Assembly (NCBI GenBank): GCA_019636495.1
Contig: JAHBXL010000017.1
Location: forward strand, 1 to 64,000
Direction of reading: 5' to 3'
Length of the DNA: 64,000 nucleotides
Origin: Phycisphaeraceae bacterium
GTDB taxonomy: Bacteria > Planctomycetota > Phycisphaerae > Phycisphaerales > UBA1924
Shown here: one piece after another, positions 32,182-42,028 of the stretch
How the letters are laid out: every line of letters begins with the position of its first letter
How positions within the stretch are numbered: the first letter of the stretch is position 1
The notes under the pieces: generated by a model
Databases searched by the model: none
Seen by the model: only the letters and a program-made list of their open reading frames with translations
Told to the model about the DNA's origin: nothing
Translations under genes and position numbers: made by a program

Positions 32182-35100
32182 TCAGTTGGTTGAATCGGAT
32201 CGATTTGAGGAACGACGCATCAGACGGGACAGCACGCCGGGGCGCGCCTCGGCGTCTTCCTTGACCTTGAACGCCAGCGAGTAGCCGGCGGGGACAACAA
32301 ACAGGTTGAGGAACGTGCTCGATATCAGTCCGCCCAGCACCACGATCGCGAGCGGTGCCAGAAGCTCGCTTCCGGGTTTGCCCTTGGCGAGCGCCAGCGG
32401 GATAAGCGCCAGTGCCGCCGTCAGGGCGGTCATCAGGATCGGCACGAGCCGCTCCATCGAACCCTGGATGATTGACTCGCCGACGGACCTGCCATCGTGC
32501 CGCTGCAGGTGGTCGTAGTGGTTCACCAGCAGGATGCCGTTGCGGACGGCGATGCCAAAGAGCGTCACGAAGCCCACCATGCTCGCAATCGAGATCACTG
32601 GGGCGATGTAGCGCGACGATGAGAGCCCGAAGAGCGCCAAGGTGTTGCTGATCAACCCCGGACCCTCGGTGAGATAAATCGCCGCGATCCCGCCAATGAG
32701 CGCCAGCGGCAGGTTGAGCATGACGAGCAAGGCCACACGTGACTTGCCAGTGGACAGTTGCAGCAGCAGGAACATGAACACCGCCACGCCGGCGCCCATG
32801 ATGTAGATCGTCCTGCTGGCGGACTGCTGGGCTTCAAACTGCCCACCGTAGTGGACGGTGTATCCGGCCTTCTGGACGATCGGGTCCACCTTGGCCTGCA
32901 CCTGCGCCACGAGCTGTCCGAGGTTGTAGCCGTCGGCGACATTGGTCGAGACGACCGCCTTGCGCTGGGCGTTCTCACGGGCGATGAGGTTGCTGGTCTT
33001 CTCCGGGCCGATGTCCGCCACTTCGCGCAAACGCACGATCGCCCCACCCGCCCCGCGGAGCTGCAGGTCCATGATCTGGTCGATCCGCTCCCGCTCGCTC
33101 TCCGCCAGGCGCACGACCATTTCATAGCGGCGGACGCCCTGGTTCACTTCTGCGACGGTCTCGCCATAGAGCAACTGCTGCACCTGCTGTGCCGCGGCTC
33201 CGGGCGAGAGTCCGGCGGCGACGAGATCCTGCGGACGGTAGCGGATGGGAAGCGAGGTGATCATGATTTCGCGGTTGGCCGCGACATCACGCGTACCGGG
33301 GATGGGCTTGATCGCCGCCTCGATCTCCTTGGCGAGCGACCGCAGTACGTTGAGGTCGTCGCCGTAGACGTTGATCGCTATGGCCGCTGGCGTACCCGAC
33401 AAGACGTGGCTGAGCCGATGCTCAATGGGCTGGCCGACCATCGTGGTGATCCCCGGGATGTTGGCGATGATGCGGTCGATCGCGGCCCGGACCTTCTCTT
33501 GGTCGAAGCCCTGCTTCATCGTCACTTCGATCTCGGAACTGCTCACCGGCTCGGCGTGCTCATCGCGCTCGGCCCGACCGGTGCGCCGCGTCACGCTCGA
33601 CACACCCTCGATCTGGACGAACTGGGCTTCGACACCCACGGCCAGGCGGTTGCTCTCGACCAGCGATGTACCCGGGGGCGCGAGCAGGAAGACCGTGAAC
33701 GTACCCTCCTTGAACGCGGGCAGGAACGATGTACCGAAGGTGGACATGAGCACCAGCGACAGCGCCGTGAGAACGCCCGCCCCGCCCAGCACCAGCCCGC
33801 GATTGCGTAGGCTGGCACGCAGGGCCGGTTCGTATCCCCGCTTGAGCTTGCGCACCAGCCACCCGTCGTGCTCCCCGTGCCCGTCCTTGTTCTTCTTGCC
33901 GAAGGAGCCCGCGAAGAGCCACTTGCACAAGGCGGGCGTGACCGTGAGCGCCACCAACAGCGAGGCCATAATCGAGATGATGTACGCGATTCCCAGGGGC
34001 TGGAAGAACCGTCCTTCGAGCCCCTGAAGGAACAGCAGGGGCACGAAGACCATGCAGATAATGATGGTGGCAAAGACCACCGACGAGCGGATCTCGTTGC
34101 TGGCGGTGTAGATGACCTCCACCGGTGCCTTGCGTTCGCCCTCGGGTAGTCCACCGTTCTCCTTCAGCCGCCGCAGCACGTTTTCGACGTCGATGATCGC
34201 GTCATCGACCAGCTCGCCGATCGCGACGGTGAGTCCGCCGAGCGTCATGACATTGATCGACAGACCCCAAGCCCATAAGACGAGAAGCGCCACGGCCAGC
34301 GACAGCGGCAGCGCGGTGAGGGTGATCACTGTCGCCCGGGCGTTCATCAGGAACAAGACAACGATGATGGCAACGATGATGCTTGCCTTCAGGAGTTTGT
34401 CGAACACATTGTGGATGGACCGCTCGATGAACCGCGAGGCTCGGAATGGGTCGCGGTTCAAGACCATCCCCTTGGGCATGGCCTTCTCCATCTGGTCGAG
34501 CACCACGTCTATCTGCGTCGTCAGGTTGAGTGTGTTGGTCCCGGGGCTCTTCTGCACGCTGATGACAACCGCGGGCAATGCCCGGTCAGACGCAGTGCCG
34601 CGCTTGGGTGAGGGCCCGAGTTGCACGTCAGCCACCTGCCCGATCGTGACCGCCGCGCCGTTGTGGATGCGCACCAGCGTGTTCTTGATGTCCTCGGCGC
34701 TCGTGACGCGAGCGGTCTGGCGGATCGGCAGTTCCTGGTTCTCCCAGTTGGGGACGTACCCCGCGCTAGCCGTTGAGTGCGCCCCTTTGGCGGCATCGAC
34801 CACGTCGGAAATGGTCAGCCCGTACAGGGCGAGCTGGTCCTGCTTCACGTTGACCTGGTACTGCGGCAGTTCCCCACCGATGGCGACGACCTGGGCCACG
34901 CCCGGCACGGCGAGGATCTTGTTCCGCAGATCAAACTCCGCGAACGACCGCATCTCCAGAGGAGTGACCGAGCCGTCGGGCGAAGACAAGGCCATGAGCA
35001 TGATCTCGCCCGTGATGCTGGTGACGGGTGTGATCTCAGCGTGAGTGTCCGGCGGCAGGCTTTCCCGAACCGCGCTCAGCCGTTCCGAGACCAGTTGCCG

Positions 35101-35418
35101 CGCGCGGTAGATGTCCGTACCCCAGTCAAACTCAACCCAGACGATCGACAGGCTGGTGGCCGATGCGCTGCGGACACGCCGCGTGCCCGGCAGACCGTTG
35201 ACAGCCGTCTCGATAGGGAAGGTGACGTTGAGCTCCACCTCGTCGGCGGCCAGGCCGCCGGCCTCGGTCATAACGACGACCGTGGGCGCGTTGAGTTCGG
35301 GAAAGACGTCCACCGGCATGTCCTTGACCTTGACGCCGGCGAAGACCAGCACCAATCCCGCCAGCACGACGACGAGCGATGACTGCCGCAGAGAGAATGC
35401 GATGAGTTTGGCGAGCAT
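32182..35418 (-). CDS. Heavy-metal RND efflux pump, CusA/CzcA family
   Basis: A 1078-residue inner-membrane pump, full length. Hallmarks: N-terminal helix SLVVVLAGLVLVFAG, then DVFPELNAPTVVVMTEA, the TM4 motif AIGELVDDAIIDVENVLRRL near 400 with charged proton-relay residues, and twelve expected helices. It exports metal from the periplasm using proton flow. The TM4 motif is not the usual DFGxxVDGAVV (Zn/Co/Ni) or the CusA MVDAAIVMIE form, so metal specificity is uncertain. Its start is 4 nt from the adaptor gene stop. Confidence 0.93.
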   Translation of the reverse strand: MLAKLIAFSLRQSSLVVVLAGLVLVFAGVKVKDMPVDVFPELNAPTVVVMTEAGGLAADEVELNVTFPIETAVNGLPGTRRVRSASATSLSIVWVEFDWGTDIYRARQLVSERLSAVRESLPPDTHAEITPVTSITGEIMLMALSSPDGSVTPLEMRSFAEFDLRNKILAVPGVAQVVAIGGELPQYQVNVKQDQLALYGLTISDVVDAAKGAHSTASAGYVPNWENQELPIRQTARVTSAEDIKNTLVRIHNGAAVTIGQVADVQLGPSPKRGTASDRALPAVVISVQKSPGTNTLNLTTQIDVVLDQMEKAMPKGMVLNRDPFRASRFIERSIHNVFDKLLKASIIVAIIVVLFLMNARATVITLTALPLSLAVALLVLWAWGLSINVMTLGGLTVAIGELVDDAIIDVENVLRRLKENGGLPEGERKAPVEVIYTASNEIRSSVVFATIIICMVFVPLLFLQGLEGRFFQPLGIAYIISIMASLLVALTVTPALCKWLFAGSFGKKNKDGHGEHDGWLVRKLKRGYEPALRASLRNRGLVLGGAGVLTALSLVLMSTFGTSFLPAFKEGTFTVFLLAPPGTSLVESNRLAVGVEAQFVQIEGVSSVTRRTGRAERDEHAEPVSSSEIEVTMKQGFDQEKVRAAIDRIIANIPGITTMVGQPIEHRLSHVLSGTPAAIAINVYGDDLNVLRSLAKEIEAAIKPIPGTRDVAANREIMITSLPIRYRPQDLVAAGLSPGAAAQQVQQLLYGETVAEVNQGVRRYEMVVRLAESERERIDQIMDLQLRGAGGAIVRLREVADIGPEKTSNLIARENAQRKAVVSTNVADGYNLGQLVAQVQAKVDPIVQKAGYTVHYGGQFEAQQSASRTIYIMGAGVAVFMFLLLQLSTGKSRVALLVMLNLPLALIGGIAAIYLTEGPGLISNTLALFGLSSSRYIAPVISIASMVGFVTLFGIAVRNGILLVNHYDHLQRHDGRSVGESIIQGSMERLVPILMTALTAALALIPLALAKGKPGSELLAPLAIVVLGGLISSTFLNLFVVPAGYSLAFKVKEDAEARPGVLSRLMRRSSNRSDSTN

Positions 35419-35421
35419 GGC

Positions 35422-36843
35422 TTAGTGGCTCCCCTCGTGGAAGGTTCCGTCTGAGTGGAAGTGACCGGCCTTCTCGGTGCTGCCGCTGGTCGCCAGCATC
35501 AACTGGAAGTTGCCTCCGAGCACGATCTCGTCGCCTTCCTTGACCCCGCTGGCGAGCACCACCCACCTGCCGTCGGAGAGGCCGAGATCGGCCTCCATGC
35601 GGATCACCTTGTCGGGATCGGCCGGGTCGCGTCGGAAGATGATCCCCCGTGCCCCGTCGCGCACGACCGCCGACTGCGGGACGGCGAGTTCGGGCGTCCC
35701 GCCCGCCAGCGTGACCTCCATATGCGCCGACACGCCCGCGCGGGCCCACCCCGCCAGCGTCCCGGGCGTGACCAGGAGGTCGATGGTCCGCTCGTCGGCC
35801 TCCGCTCCCAGGCCCAGCTGCAGTTCGCCCGTCATCGCGTCCTGCAGGTCCACGCTCCCGCCCTGCGGCGGGGCGATCCGGGCGGGCAGGCCGTCCCGCA
35901 GCCGGCCCAGGTCCGCCTGCAGGCCCCGCGCGTGGAAGCGGATCTTCTCCGGCTGCACCAGCGCGAGCACCATCCGGTTCTCTTCCGCCAGCCCGCCCGG
36001 CGTGATCCCGATGCTCTCGACGATCCCCGGCTCGACGGCGCAGACCGTGTAAATCGAGCCGGGTGTGGCGTCGTTGTGCCCGTCGGAACAACCAGCGCCG
36101 CGCGTCAGGACCTCGTGCCGCGCCGTGAGGCTCCTCAGATCCGACTCGGCTTGCGCTTTCTGCGCCGCAAGTTCCGCGCTGCGCCCCTTGGCCACGGCCA
36201 GTTCGCTCTGGCTGGCGTTGAGCGTCGCCCGGGCCTCAATGAACTGCGTCGCGCTCCCGCCCCCCGCGCCGCGAAGCTCGTCGAGTTGCGTCAGTCGCTC
36301 CTGCCAGAGAACGACCTTCTCGGCCAGACTCTTCTCGTGCTCGGCCTGCGCCGCCAAGAGCGGCACCATCGACTCGGCCCGCGCCCGCGTGGCCGCGGTC
36401 TGCTCGTGCAGGTCACGCCAGCCTGAGGCGTCCACCCGGTAAAGCGGTGTGCCCGGCTCAACCTTCTGATACTGGCTGACCAGGATTTCGACGCGGCCAG
36501 ACAGGGGCGTCCGGTACTCGCGTCGGGCCGTGGGAAGCAACTCAAAGCGGCCCGGAACGCGGAGCGTCTGCGCGACGTTGCGCGACTCCACCTTGGCGAA
36601 GGTGATGCCCAGATTTTGGCGGACGGAAGCCGGGATGTCCACGCGGTTCGTGGGCGCGGCCTCCCCCTCCTTGCCCGCCCCCCCTCCGGCTCCGGCCCCT
36701 TCGCTCCCGTGGCCATGACCGTCGTCCGATCCGTGGGCGGTATCTTTCTTCTCGCAGCCGGTGAGCGTCAGGGCGAGCGGCAAGGACAGGGCCAGCCCGC
36801 TGATGAGCAGTATCTTCGAGAGCGTGGTGAATGTGTTCTTCAT
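35422..36843 (-). CDS. Metal efflux adaptor, CusB/CzcB type
   Basis: A 473-residue lipoprotein-type adaptor (signal plus LTLTGC lipobox near 30). A His-rich N-terminal tail (HGSDDGHGHG) may capture metal. The segment VPGRFELLPTARREYRTPLSGRVEILVSQYQKVEPGTPLY is a membrane-fusion-protein lipoyl start, with a long coiled coil in the middle and a C-terminal beta domain ending in HFHSDGTFHEGSH, a second His cluster. It should link the CusA-type pump to the TolC-type channel encoded alongside. Confidence 0.9.
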   Translation of the reverse strand: MKNTFTTLSKILLISGLALSLPLALTLTGCEKKDTAHGSDDGHGHGSEGAGAGGGAGKEGEAAPTNRVDIPASVRQNLGITFAKVESRNVAQTLRVPGRFELLPTARREYRTPLSGRVEILVSQYQKVEPGTPLYRVDASGWRDLHEQTAATRARAESMVPLLAAQAEHEKSLAEKVVLWQERLTQLDELRGAGGGSATQFIEARATLNASQSELAVAKGRSAELAAQKAQAESDLRSLTARHEVLTRGAGCSDGHNDATPGSIYTVCAVEPGIVESIGITPGGLAEENRMVLALVQPEKIRFHARGLQADLGRLRDGLPARIAPPQGGSVDLQDAMTGELQLGLGAEADERTIDLLVTPGTLAGWARAGVSAHMEVTLAGGTPELAVPQSAVVRDGARGIIFRRDPADPDKVIRMEADLGLSDGRWVVLASGVKEGDEIVLGGNFQLMLATSGSTEKAGHFHSDGTFHEGSH

Positions 36844-36867
36844 TGCTTGTTCCTTGCGAGAAGCCGA

Positions 36868-38385
36868 TCAGCGGTCTGAGCCGCCGGACGGCGCGGTGGA
36901 CTGTGGGGTGGAGGTGGATGGACGAATGCCGCTTGGAGCGGCGGGTTCGCCCACTGGGCCGGGCGTCGAAGCCGGGTGGGGAGGCAGCGCTGCGGGTTCG
37001 GGGCCGAAGAGTTCGTCGAGGTCGACGGCTGCGATCGCCTCGTCGCGTGCCGCCTCGACAAGTCCGGCTTTGGCCTCTTGCTGGCGTGTCAGGCTCTCAA
37101 GAAGCACGAGGGTGTTGACCTCGCCGAGCCTGGCCACCTGCCTCGCATCGCTGTATTGAGCATCGACCAGCGGGACGATCTCGGTTTCAAGGGTTTGCCG
37201 CCGCAGCGTTGCTCCCGCGAGCCTGACCTCCGCCGCCCGCAGTGCAGAGATGGTCTGCTCCAGCGTGGCCTCGACCCCGGCCCGCGCGAGTTCCCGCTGG
37301 GCCCGTGCTTCAGCGATCCTTTGCCGGTTGGCGTTCAGAATCGGGATCGGGATCGAAAGCCCGAGCAGGACCTGGTCTTGGCCGTCTTCTCGCCCGTAAC
37401 CGGGTCCGATGTGCAAATCCGGGTACTGCTTGCGTACTTCGAGCTCGAGTGCCTTCTCGGCGGCCTCGTATTCGGCCGCCACGACCAGCATCGCCGGGCT
37501 TCGCCGCTCCAGTTCCCCGGCGTCAGCAGAGCGAGAACCGGTGGTTCGCGCCGGCCCGACGCCGATGGCGTGGAACCGAATAGGAGCATCGGGCGACATC
37601 CCCATGAGCTGACGAAGGCGCAGGTTCGACTCGAGTGCCCGTGACTCAAGGACGGCAAGGTCGGAGGCCTTGGTCGCTTTCTCGATGCGGAAGAGTCTCG
37701 CCTCGGTCCTGGCAATCTCGCCCGCCTGCTCCATCTTGTCGACGACCGCGAGGATCTGGTCGACACGGGACAGGAAGTCGCGTGTCGCCGCGAGCTGCGC
37801 GTCGAGCGCAGACCACTCGCTCCATGCCCGGCGGACCGACATCCGCACCGCCCACTCGCGCTGAGCGACACGGGCCAGTTCAGCGGCGTGTTCGACGCCG
37901 GCCCGCTGTTTCTCGATCTCAAGCCGCCCCGAGATCGGGATGGTGATGCCCACGTTGGTGAACACCTTCCACGGCTCGGGCGTGCTCTCTACGATGCGTG
38001 TGAGGTCGACGCCAATCGTCGGATCCTCCCATAGCCCTGCGTTCTCCGCCGTCGCCCGAGTGACACCAGCCCGCAGACGGGCGAGCCGCAGTTCGGCGTT
38101 GAAGACCAGTGCGATGACCTCTGCTTCGGCGCACGTGACGCCGTCGGCGGGATCAAACCCCGAGATGTCCGGCGACCGTGCCGCGAGGCCTTCGGCAAAC
38201 GCCTTTACCTCGGGACTCTCGGGCGTACGCGCGAGGAACGCGGCATGATGGCCCGCCATGTCTAGTGGGCGGCGCTCATAGGACTGGCAGCCGCCGGCGA
38301 CCAAGGCAATCAGCCCGGCCAGCGAGATGCCCCCGAGCAGCCGTCGCGACCTGCCGTACGCGGTTATTTTGAACAATCTATGCAT
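36868..38385 (-). CDS. Outer-membrane efflux protein, TolC/CusC family
   Basis: A 505-residue protein. The start at ATG 38385 gives a signal with lipobox (LIALVAGGCQS). The periplasmic-barrel text (CAEAEVIALVFNAELRLARL, then DLTRIVESTPEPWKVFTNVGITIPI and a repeat near RKQYPDLHIGPGYG) is the outer-membrane efflux fold, with two internally repeated halves. It supplies the outer-membrane duct for the RND system. The C-terminal 50 residues are Pro- and Ser-rich. Confidence 0.9.
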   Translation of the reverse strand: MHRLFKITAYGRSRRLLGGISLAGLIALVAGGCQSYERRPLDMAGHHAAFLARTPESPEVKAFAEGLAARSPDISGFDPADGVTCAEAEVIALVFNAELRLARLRAGVTRATAENAGLWEDPTIGVDLTRIVESTPEPWKVFTNVGITIPISGRLEIEKQRAGVEHAAELARVAQREWAVRMSVRRAWSEWSALDAQLAATRDFLSRVDQILAVVDKMEQAGEIARTEARLFRIEKATKASDLAVLESRALESNLRLRQLMGMSPDAPIRFHAIGVGPARTTGSRSADAGELERRSPAMLVVAAEYEAAEKALELEVRKQYPDLHIGPGYGREDGQDQVLLGLSIPIPILNANRQRIAEARAQRELARAGVEATLEQTISALRAAEVRLAGATLRRQTLETEIVPLVDAQYSDARQVARLGEVNTLVLLESLTRQQEAKAGLVEAARDEAIAAVDLDELFGPEPAALPPHPASTPGPVGEPAAPSGIRPSTSTPQSTAPSGGSDR

Positions 38386-38597
38386 GTGGAACTCCGAGCG
38401 AGTGAGCGAGCAGTCGCGCCGGCAAGCCCGAGACGTCCGGGGACGACGAGCATCGCTGGATGCGATCCGAACCGAGTTGTGATGGGAAGCAGCGCCAAGA
38501 ACCGCTGTCTGAGCCAGGCGGCTCGCAGCAGGCACAACGACATCACCCGCCGCTCGGAACAGATGTTCCCCGAAGGCGGCGGGCGGAAACGTTTGCG

Positions 38598-39065
38598 CTA
38601 GATGAGAAGGCGGGTGGTCTTTAGCGCGAGAACCTGATCAGAAGCGCTAAAGTTCGGCGGATGGAAATGAGCACCGACCGCAAGAGGCGGATTGAGTTCC
38701 CATTTCAAGACGATGGCGACGACCATCATGGGGACGAAGAACGTCCGCAGATCAGGATTGTCACCCTTTGGATTGTTCGGAACCTGCTGGTCGCTCGGAA
38801 CCGGCACATGCAGATGGCAGCCGCATTCGTCTACGGGGTGAAACGCCGTGATGAAGGGACCGTGCTGTTGGCCCGGACCGCCTGAGCCGTCCACTACGTT
38901 CGAACTCCCGTGGGAATCGCAGTGGTTGCACGCCGCAAGCACCTCCGGTTCGTGGGTTCCGCAGTCTCGAACCGGGATGCACAGCACCCGCCCGGGAGCC
39001 AACGCGATCGCTCCCTGCACGACGAGCAGGAGCATGGCGACGAGTTTGATGGCGGCAGCGGGCAT
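38598..39065 (-). CDS. Cys/His-rich secreted hypothetical protein
   Basis: A 155-residue protein starting at ATG 39065, with a signal-like helix (IKLVAMLLLVVQGAIALAPG). The middle holds CIPVRDCGTHE and CNHCDSHG, then HxxxECGCHLHVP, a likely metal-binding region. A hydrophobic helix (FFVPMMVVAIVLKW) lies near the end. It is the first gene of the leftward metal block and resembles in layout the protein at 28000-28458. The function is unknown. Confidence 0.55.
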   Translation of the reverse strand: MPAAAIKLVAMLLLVVQGAIALAPGRVLCIPVRDCGTHEPEVLAACNHCDSHGSSNVVDGSGGPGQQHGPFITAFHPVDECGCHLHVPVPSDQQVPNNPKGDNPDLRTFFVPMMVVAIVLKWELNPPLAVGAHFHPPNFSASDQVLALKTTRLLI

Positions 39066-39589
39066 CTGTTTGGGGTGTATCGGTCGGAGAGTGTATACCG
39101 CTTGAGAGCTGTCCGGGTTCGCCCGGACCCTATGGCACGTCGCGCGTAAACCGGCCAAACGGCGGTAAGTCGTCAAATGTCCCCAAGAGAATCGGTTCGT
39201 GAGGGTTGTGGATACGGAGCTTCTGACCGGCCCGCGAAAGCGGGCCGGTTTTGCTTTACGGCCAGACCGATTTCCAGCGTCCGGGAGAGGTGGCGGAAAC
39301 GACGGGGGATTCCGGGGTCAAACGCTGGGTGGCGATGGCGGCCGCGCTCTCGGTTCGGGCGGGTGCATCGGGCCGCCGACCGCAACCCTCAGGGTTCGCG
39401 TCGCCCTCTCGGTCCAAACTCTCAAACTCTCTGACTCTATCGGTTTGCACCCCCACCGATTTGAGGCGGGGTTTCGATCAGGGGTATGGGACATGGCAAC
39501 GGAATCCAAAACCGAGAAGCGGTTATGCTGCTTGATCATGGGGCTGGACTTTGGGCCAGCCCTCCCGACGTTTCCTCAGGGACGCACAC
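39066..39589. other. Gap between metal block and defence islet
   Basis: No frame here looks coding; the short open frames are arginine-rich or broken. It contains one strong rightward terminator (separate entry). Repeated homopolymer-poor text and the change of base composition at about 39,500 mark the boundary between the G+C-rich metal block and the islet. No tRNA was found. A short rightward RNA ending at the terminator is possible because no rightward protein gene precedes it. Confidence 0.5.
39226..39256 (+). terminator. Rho-independent terminator
   Basis: A perfect 10-bp stem (ACCGGCCCGC / GCGGGCCGGT) with a GAAA tetraloop, followed directly by TTTTGCTTT on the plus strand. It would end rightward transcription, yet the nearest upstream gene is leftward, so it may close a small RNA or a remnant gene, or insulate the islet from read-through. 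Confidence 0.75.
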
Positions 39590-41860
39590 GTGGCCATTGA
39601 TCGCGTGTCTCAACTCCGCGACTTCGGCGTGTTCCGCGACTTCTCGTGGCCCGCTGATCTTTCGGATTTCGGGCGGTACAACCTCATCTACGGATGGAAC
39701 GGTACAGGGAAGACAACGCTCAGCCGGTTGTTCCGCTATCTCGAGCTGCGCCGCCCGCCCCCGATGGGCCAGGCTGTGCTTCAAATCGGCGGCGCCGATG
39801 TTCGTGGCGAAGACTTCCCTCACTCGAACCTTCCGATCCGTGTCTTCAACCGCGACTTCGTCCAAGAGAGTCTATTCCCCGTTGGCGGCGGTGACGTCCC
39901 GCCCATCTTTGTCGTTGGGAGAGACAGCGTCGAAAAGCAGCGCGAGGCGGAACGGCTCAAGGCTGAGCGAGCAGCCGGGGAGGGCGGCTTCAACACGGCT
40001 CGTTCCACGAAGCAGCAGGCCGAGCGAGATTTCGACAGGCACTGCATCGATCGCGCCAGGGTGATCAAGGACACTCTCAGATCTCCTGGGCACAACGCGT
40101 ACAACAACTACAACAAGACCGACTACCAAGGTCGCGCTCAACAGATGGCAAGCGAGGGCAACGCGGGAGATCATCGTCTGAGTGACTCAACCCGAGAGAC
40201 CTTGCTGGCCCAGCACCGGGGCACGCCAAAGCGGAAGGTAGCAGAAACCACCTATCAGTTTCCGGACCTCCAGGGGCTGGCCAACAGGATCACTGAGCTG
40301 CACAAGTCAACGGTCATGTCGAAGGCAATCCGGGCACTGAAGGAAGATTCCGCTCTTGCCGAATGGACACGGCATGGGCTCGGCTTGCACAAGGACCGCA
40401 AGTCTGGCGACTGCCTCTTCTGTCAGCAGCAACTACCGGCAGATCGCCTTTCCGATCTGGAAGCTCACTTCAGTACTGAGTATGAGAAGTTTCTACAGAC
40501 CCTGGACCAGCAGATCTACGCGTTGGAAGCCACAAAACAACAGTCGATAGAGCTACGATTCCCTGATCGAGCCGCGCTGTATGACGATCTCGCATCGGAA
40601 TACGACACCGCGGGGCAGTTGTTCCAACAAGCGACGAACACTGTAACCGCCTTCATCGATGAGCTCATCAGGTGTCTGAGCAACAAGAAAGCCAATCCGT
40701 TCACCGTGGTACCTTTGAATGCCGTCCCGCCGACGGTTGACGGCGGCGTCGTGATTCGCTTGAACGGCCTGATCCGTACACACAATCAGGCATGCGACGA
40801 CTTCGATCGCCGCGTACACGCTGCTCGCGACAGCCTCGCGCTTGACATGGTCGCCGAGAACGTCGAGGAGTATCTGCGGCTACGAGACGCGGTTCAGACG
40901 GCCACTGCGGCTCTCCCGCCAGTCGAGGCGCAACTTGCACGGTTATCGGCGGAGATTGGTCGCCTGGAACGAGAGATCGTGGAGCACCAACAGCCCGCGG
41001 AGGAGTTGAACGAGGACTTGAAGCGATATCTGGGACACGGCGACCTGCACTTGACCATCAAGGACACCGGCTACGCCATCTCCCGAAATGGCGTGTCCGC
41101 TGACTTGCTCAGTGAAGGCGAGATGACGGCGCTTGCGTTGCTCTACTTCCTCAAGACTCTGGAAGATCGCAGCTTCGCCTTGCGGAATGGCGTGGTCGTC
41201 CTAGATGATCCAGTTTCGAGCCTGGATCAGAATGCACTCTTTGCGGCGTTCGGCTACATCCGCGTAAAAAAGACGCAAGCGGCGGCACAGGTGATCGTGT
41301 TCACGCACAATTTCATGTTTTTTCGCTTGGTCCGTGAGTGGTTTGGCAATCTGCGTGGTGTCGATCGCCGCGCGTGGCAGGTCTACATGCTCGAGTGTGA
41401 GCACAACGGCACGTGTCGGGTGGCGAAGATTCGAGCTATTGACCAACTCCTGATGGAGTTTGAGTCCGAGTACCACTATCTGTTCGCTCGTATCTACCGG
41501 ATGGCCACCGAGCAGCCAGCCCCGACGCTTGAAGCGTACTACAGCGCGCCGAGCATTGCTCGTCGTGTCATGGAGACATTTGTGGCTTTCCGGGTGCCTG
41601 ATCTCGGTGGACACAATCGACTATGGAGCCAGATGCAGACCATCCCGTTTGACGACGTGAAGAAGTCTCGCATCTACCGATTCCTGCAGACGCACTCCCA
41701 TCGGGATGTGGTTGGAGACGGAGATGAAGATCTCACGCTCCTCGGAGAGAGCCGTGCTGTGCTGAACGACGTACTCGCGTTCATGCGAGCCGCCGACGAC
41801 GACCATGTAGCTCGCATGATTGCAAAAGTGACTACGCCTGCCCCGGGCAACGGAGTTTGA
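39590..41860 (+). CDS. AAA_13/RloC-PrrC-like ATPase
   Basis: A 756-residue protein. The GTG at 39590 follows an AGGGA site and is preferred over an upstream TTG. Walker A GWNGTGKTT is near 35, a signature-like LSEGEMTAL near 535, Walker B VVVLDDPVSSLD near 560 and H-loop FTHN. A CxxC (GDCLFCQQQLP) at about 275-278, like half of a Rad50/RloC zinc hook, sits between coiled coils. The C-terminus has RRVMETF and later THSHRD, compatible with an RxxxE...H nuclease triad. RloC and PrrC cut tRNA anticodon loops upon phage attack. Nuclease activity here is inferred. Confidence 0.75.
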   Translation: MAIDRVSQLRDFGVFRDFSWPADLSDFGRYNLIYGWNGTGKTTLSRLFRYLELRRPPPMGQAVLQIGGADVRGEDFPHSNLPIRVFNRDFVQESLFPVGGGDVPPIFVVGRDSVEKQREAERLKAERAAGEGGFNTARSTKQQAERDFDRHCIDRARVIKDTLRSPGHNAYNNYNKTDYQGRAQQMASEGNAGDHRLSDSTRETLLAQHRGTPKRKVAETTYQFPDLQGLANRITELHKSTVMSKAIRALKEDSALAEWTRHGLGLHKDRKSGDCLFCQQQLPADRLSDLEAHFSTEYEKFLQTLDQQIYALEATKQQSIELRFPDRAALYDDLASEYDTAGQLFQQATNTVTAFIDELIRCLSNKKANPFTVVPLNAVPPTVDGGVVIRLNGLIRTHNQACDDFDRRVHAARDSLALDMVAENVEEYLRLRDAVQTATAALPPVEAQLARLSAEIGRLEREIVEHQQPAEELNEDLKRYLGHGDLHLTIKDTGYAISRNGVSADLLSEGEMTALALLYFLKTLEDRSFALRNGVVVLDDPVSSLDQNALFAAFGYIRVKKTQAAAQVIVFTHNFMFFRLVREWFGNLRGVDRRAWQVYMLECEHNGTCRVAKIRAIDQLLMEFESEYHYLFARIYRMATEQPAPTLEAYYSAPSIARRVMETFVAFRVPDLGGHNRLWSQMQTIPFDDVKKSRIYRFLQTHSHRDVVGDGDEDLTLLGESRAVLNDVLAFMRAADDDHVARMIAKVTTPAPGNGV

Positions 41861-42028
41861 CTCCGGGCTGACTGTGCCGCAATACCGGCAACGGCGGCTG
41901 ACGCCCTGATGGCGTCCAGCTCAATCCCTCAAGGATTCACGCGTAGTGATCGACGACGATGGGCAGGTTGAGCTCGCACCGGCCAATCGCCGTTATCAGG
42001 GCAGAGCTTCTGGCTGTCTCGGCTTAAC

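Noticed and set aside
39066..39589. tRNA gene or phage attachment site at the islet boundary
   Set aside because: No cloverleaf or TTCGANNC arm could be built, and no matching direct repeat was found at the far side.
39199..39600. Open frame of 133 codons upstream of the AAA_13 gene
   Set aside because: It runs through the terminator and has no ribosome site or family-like text.
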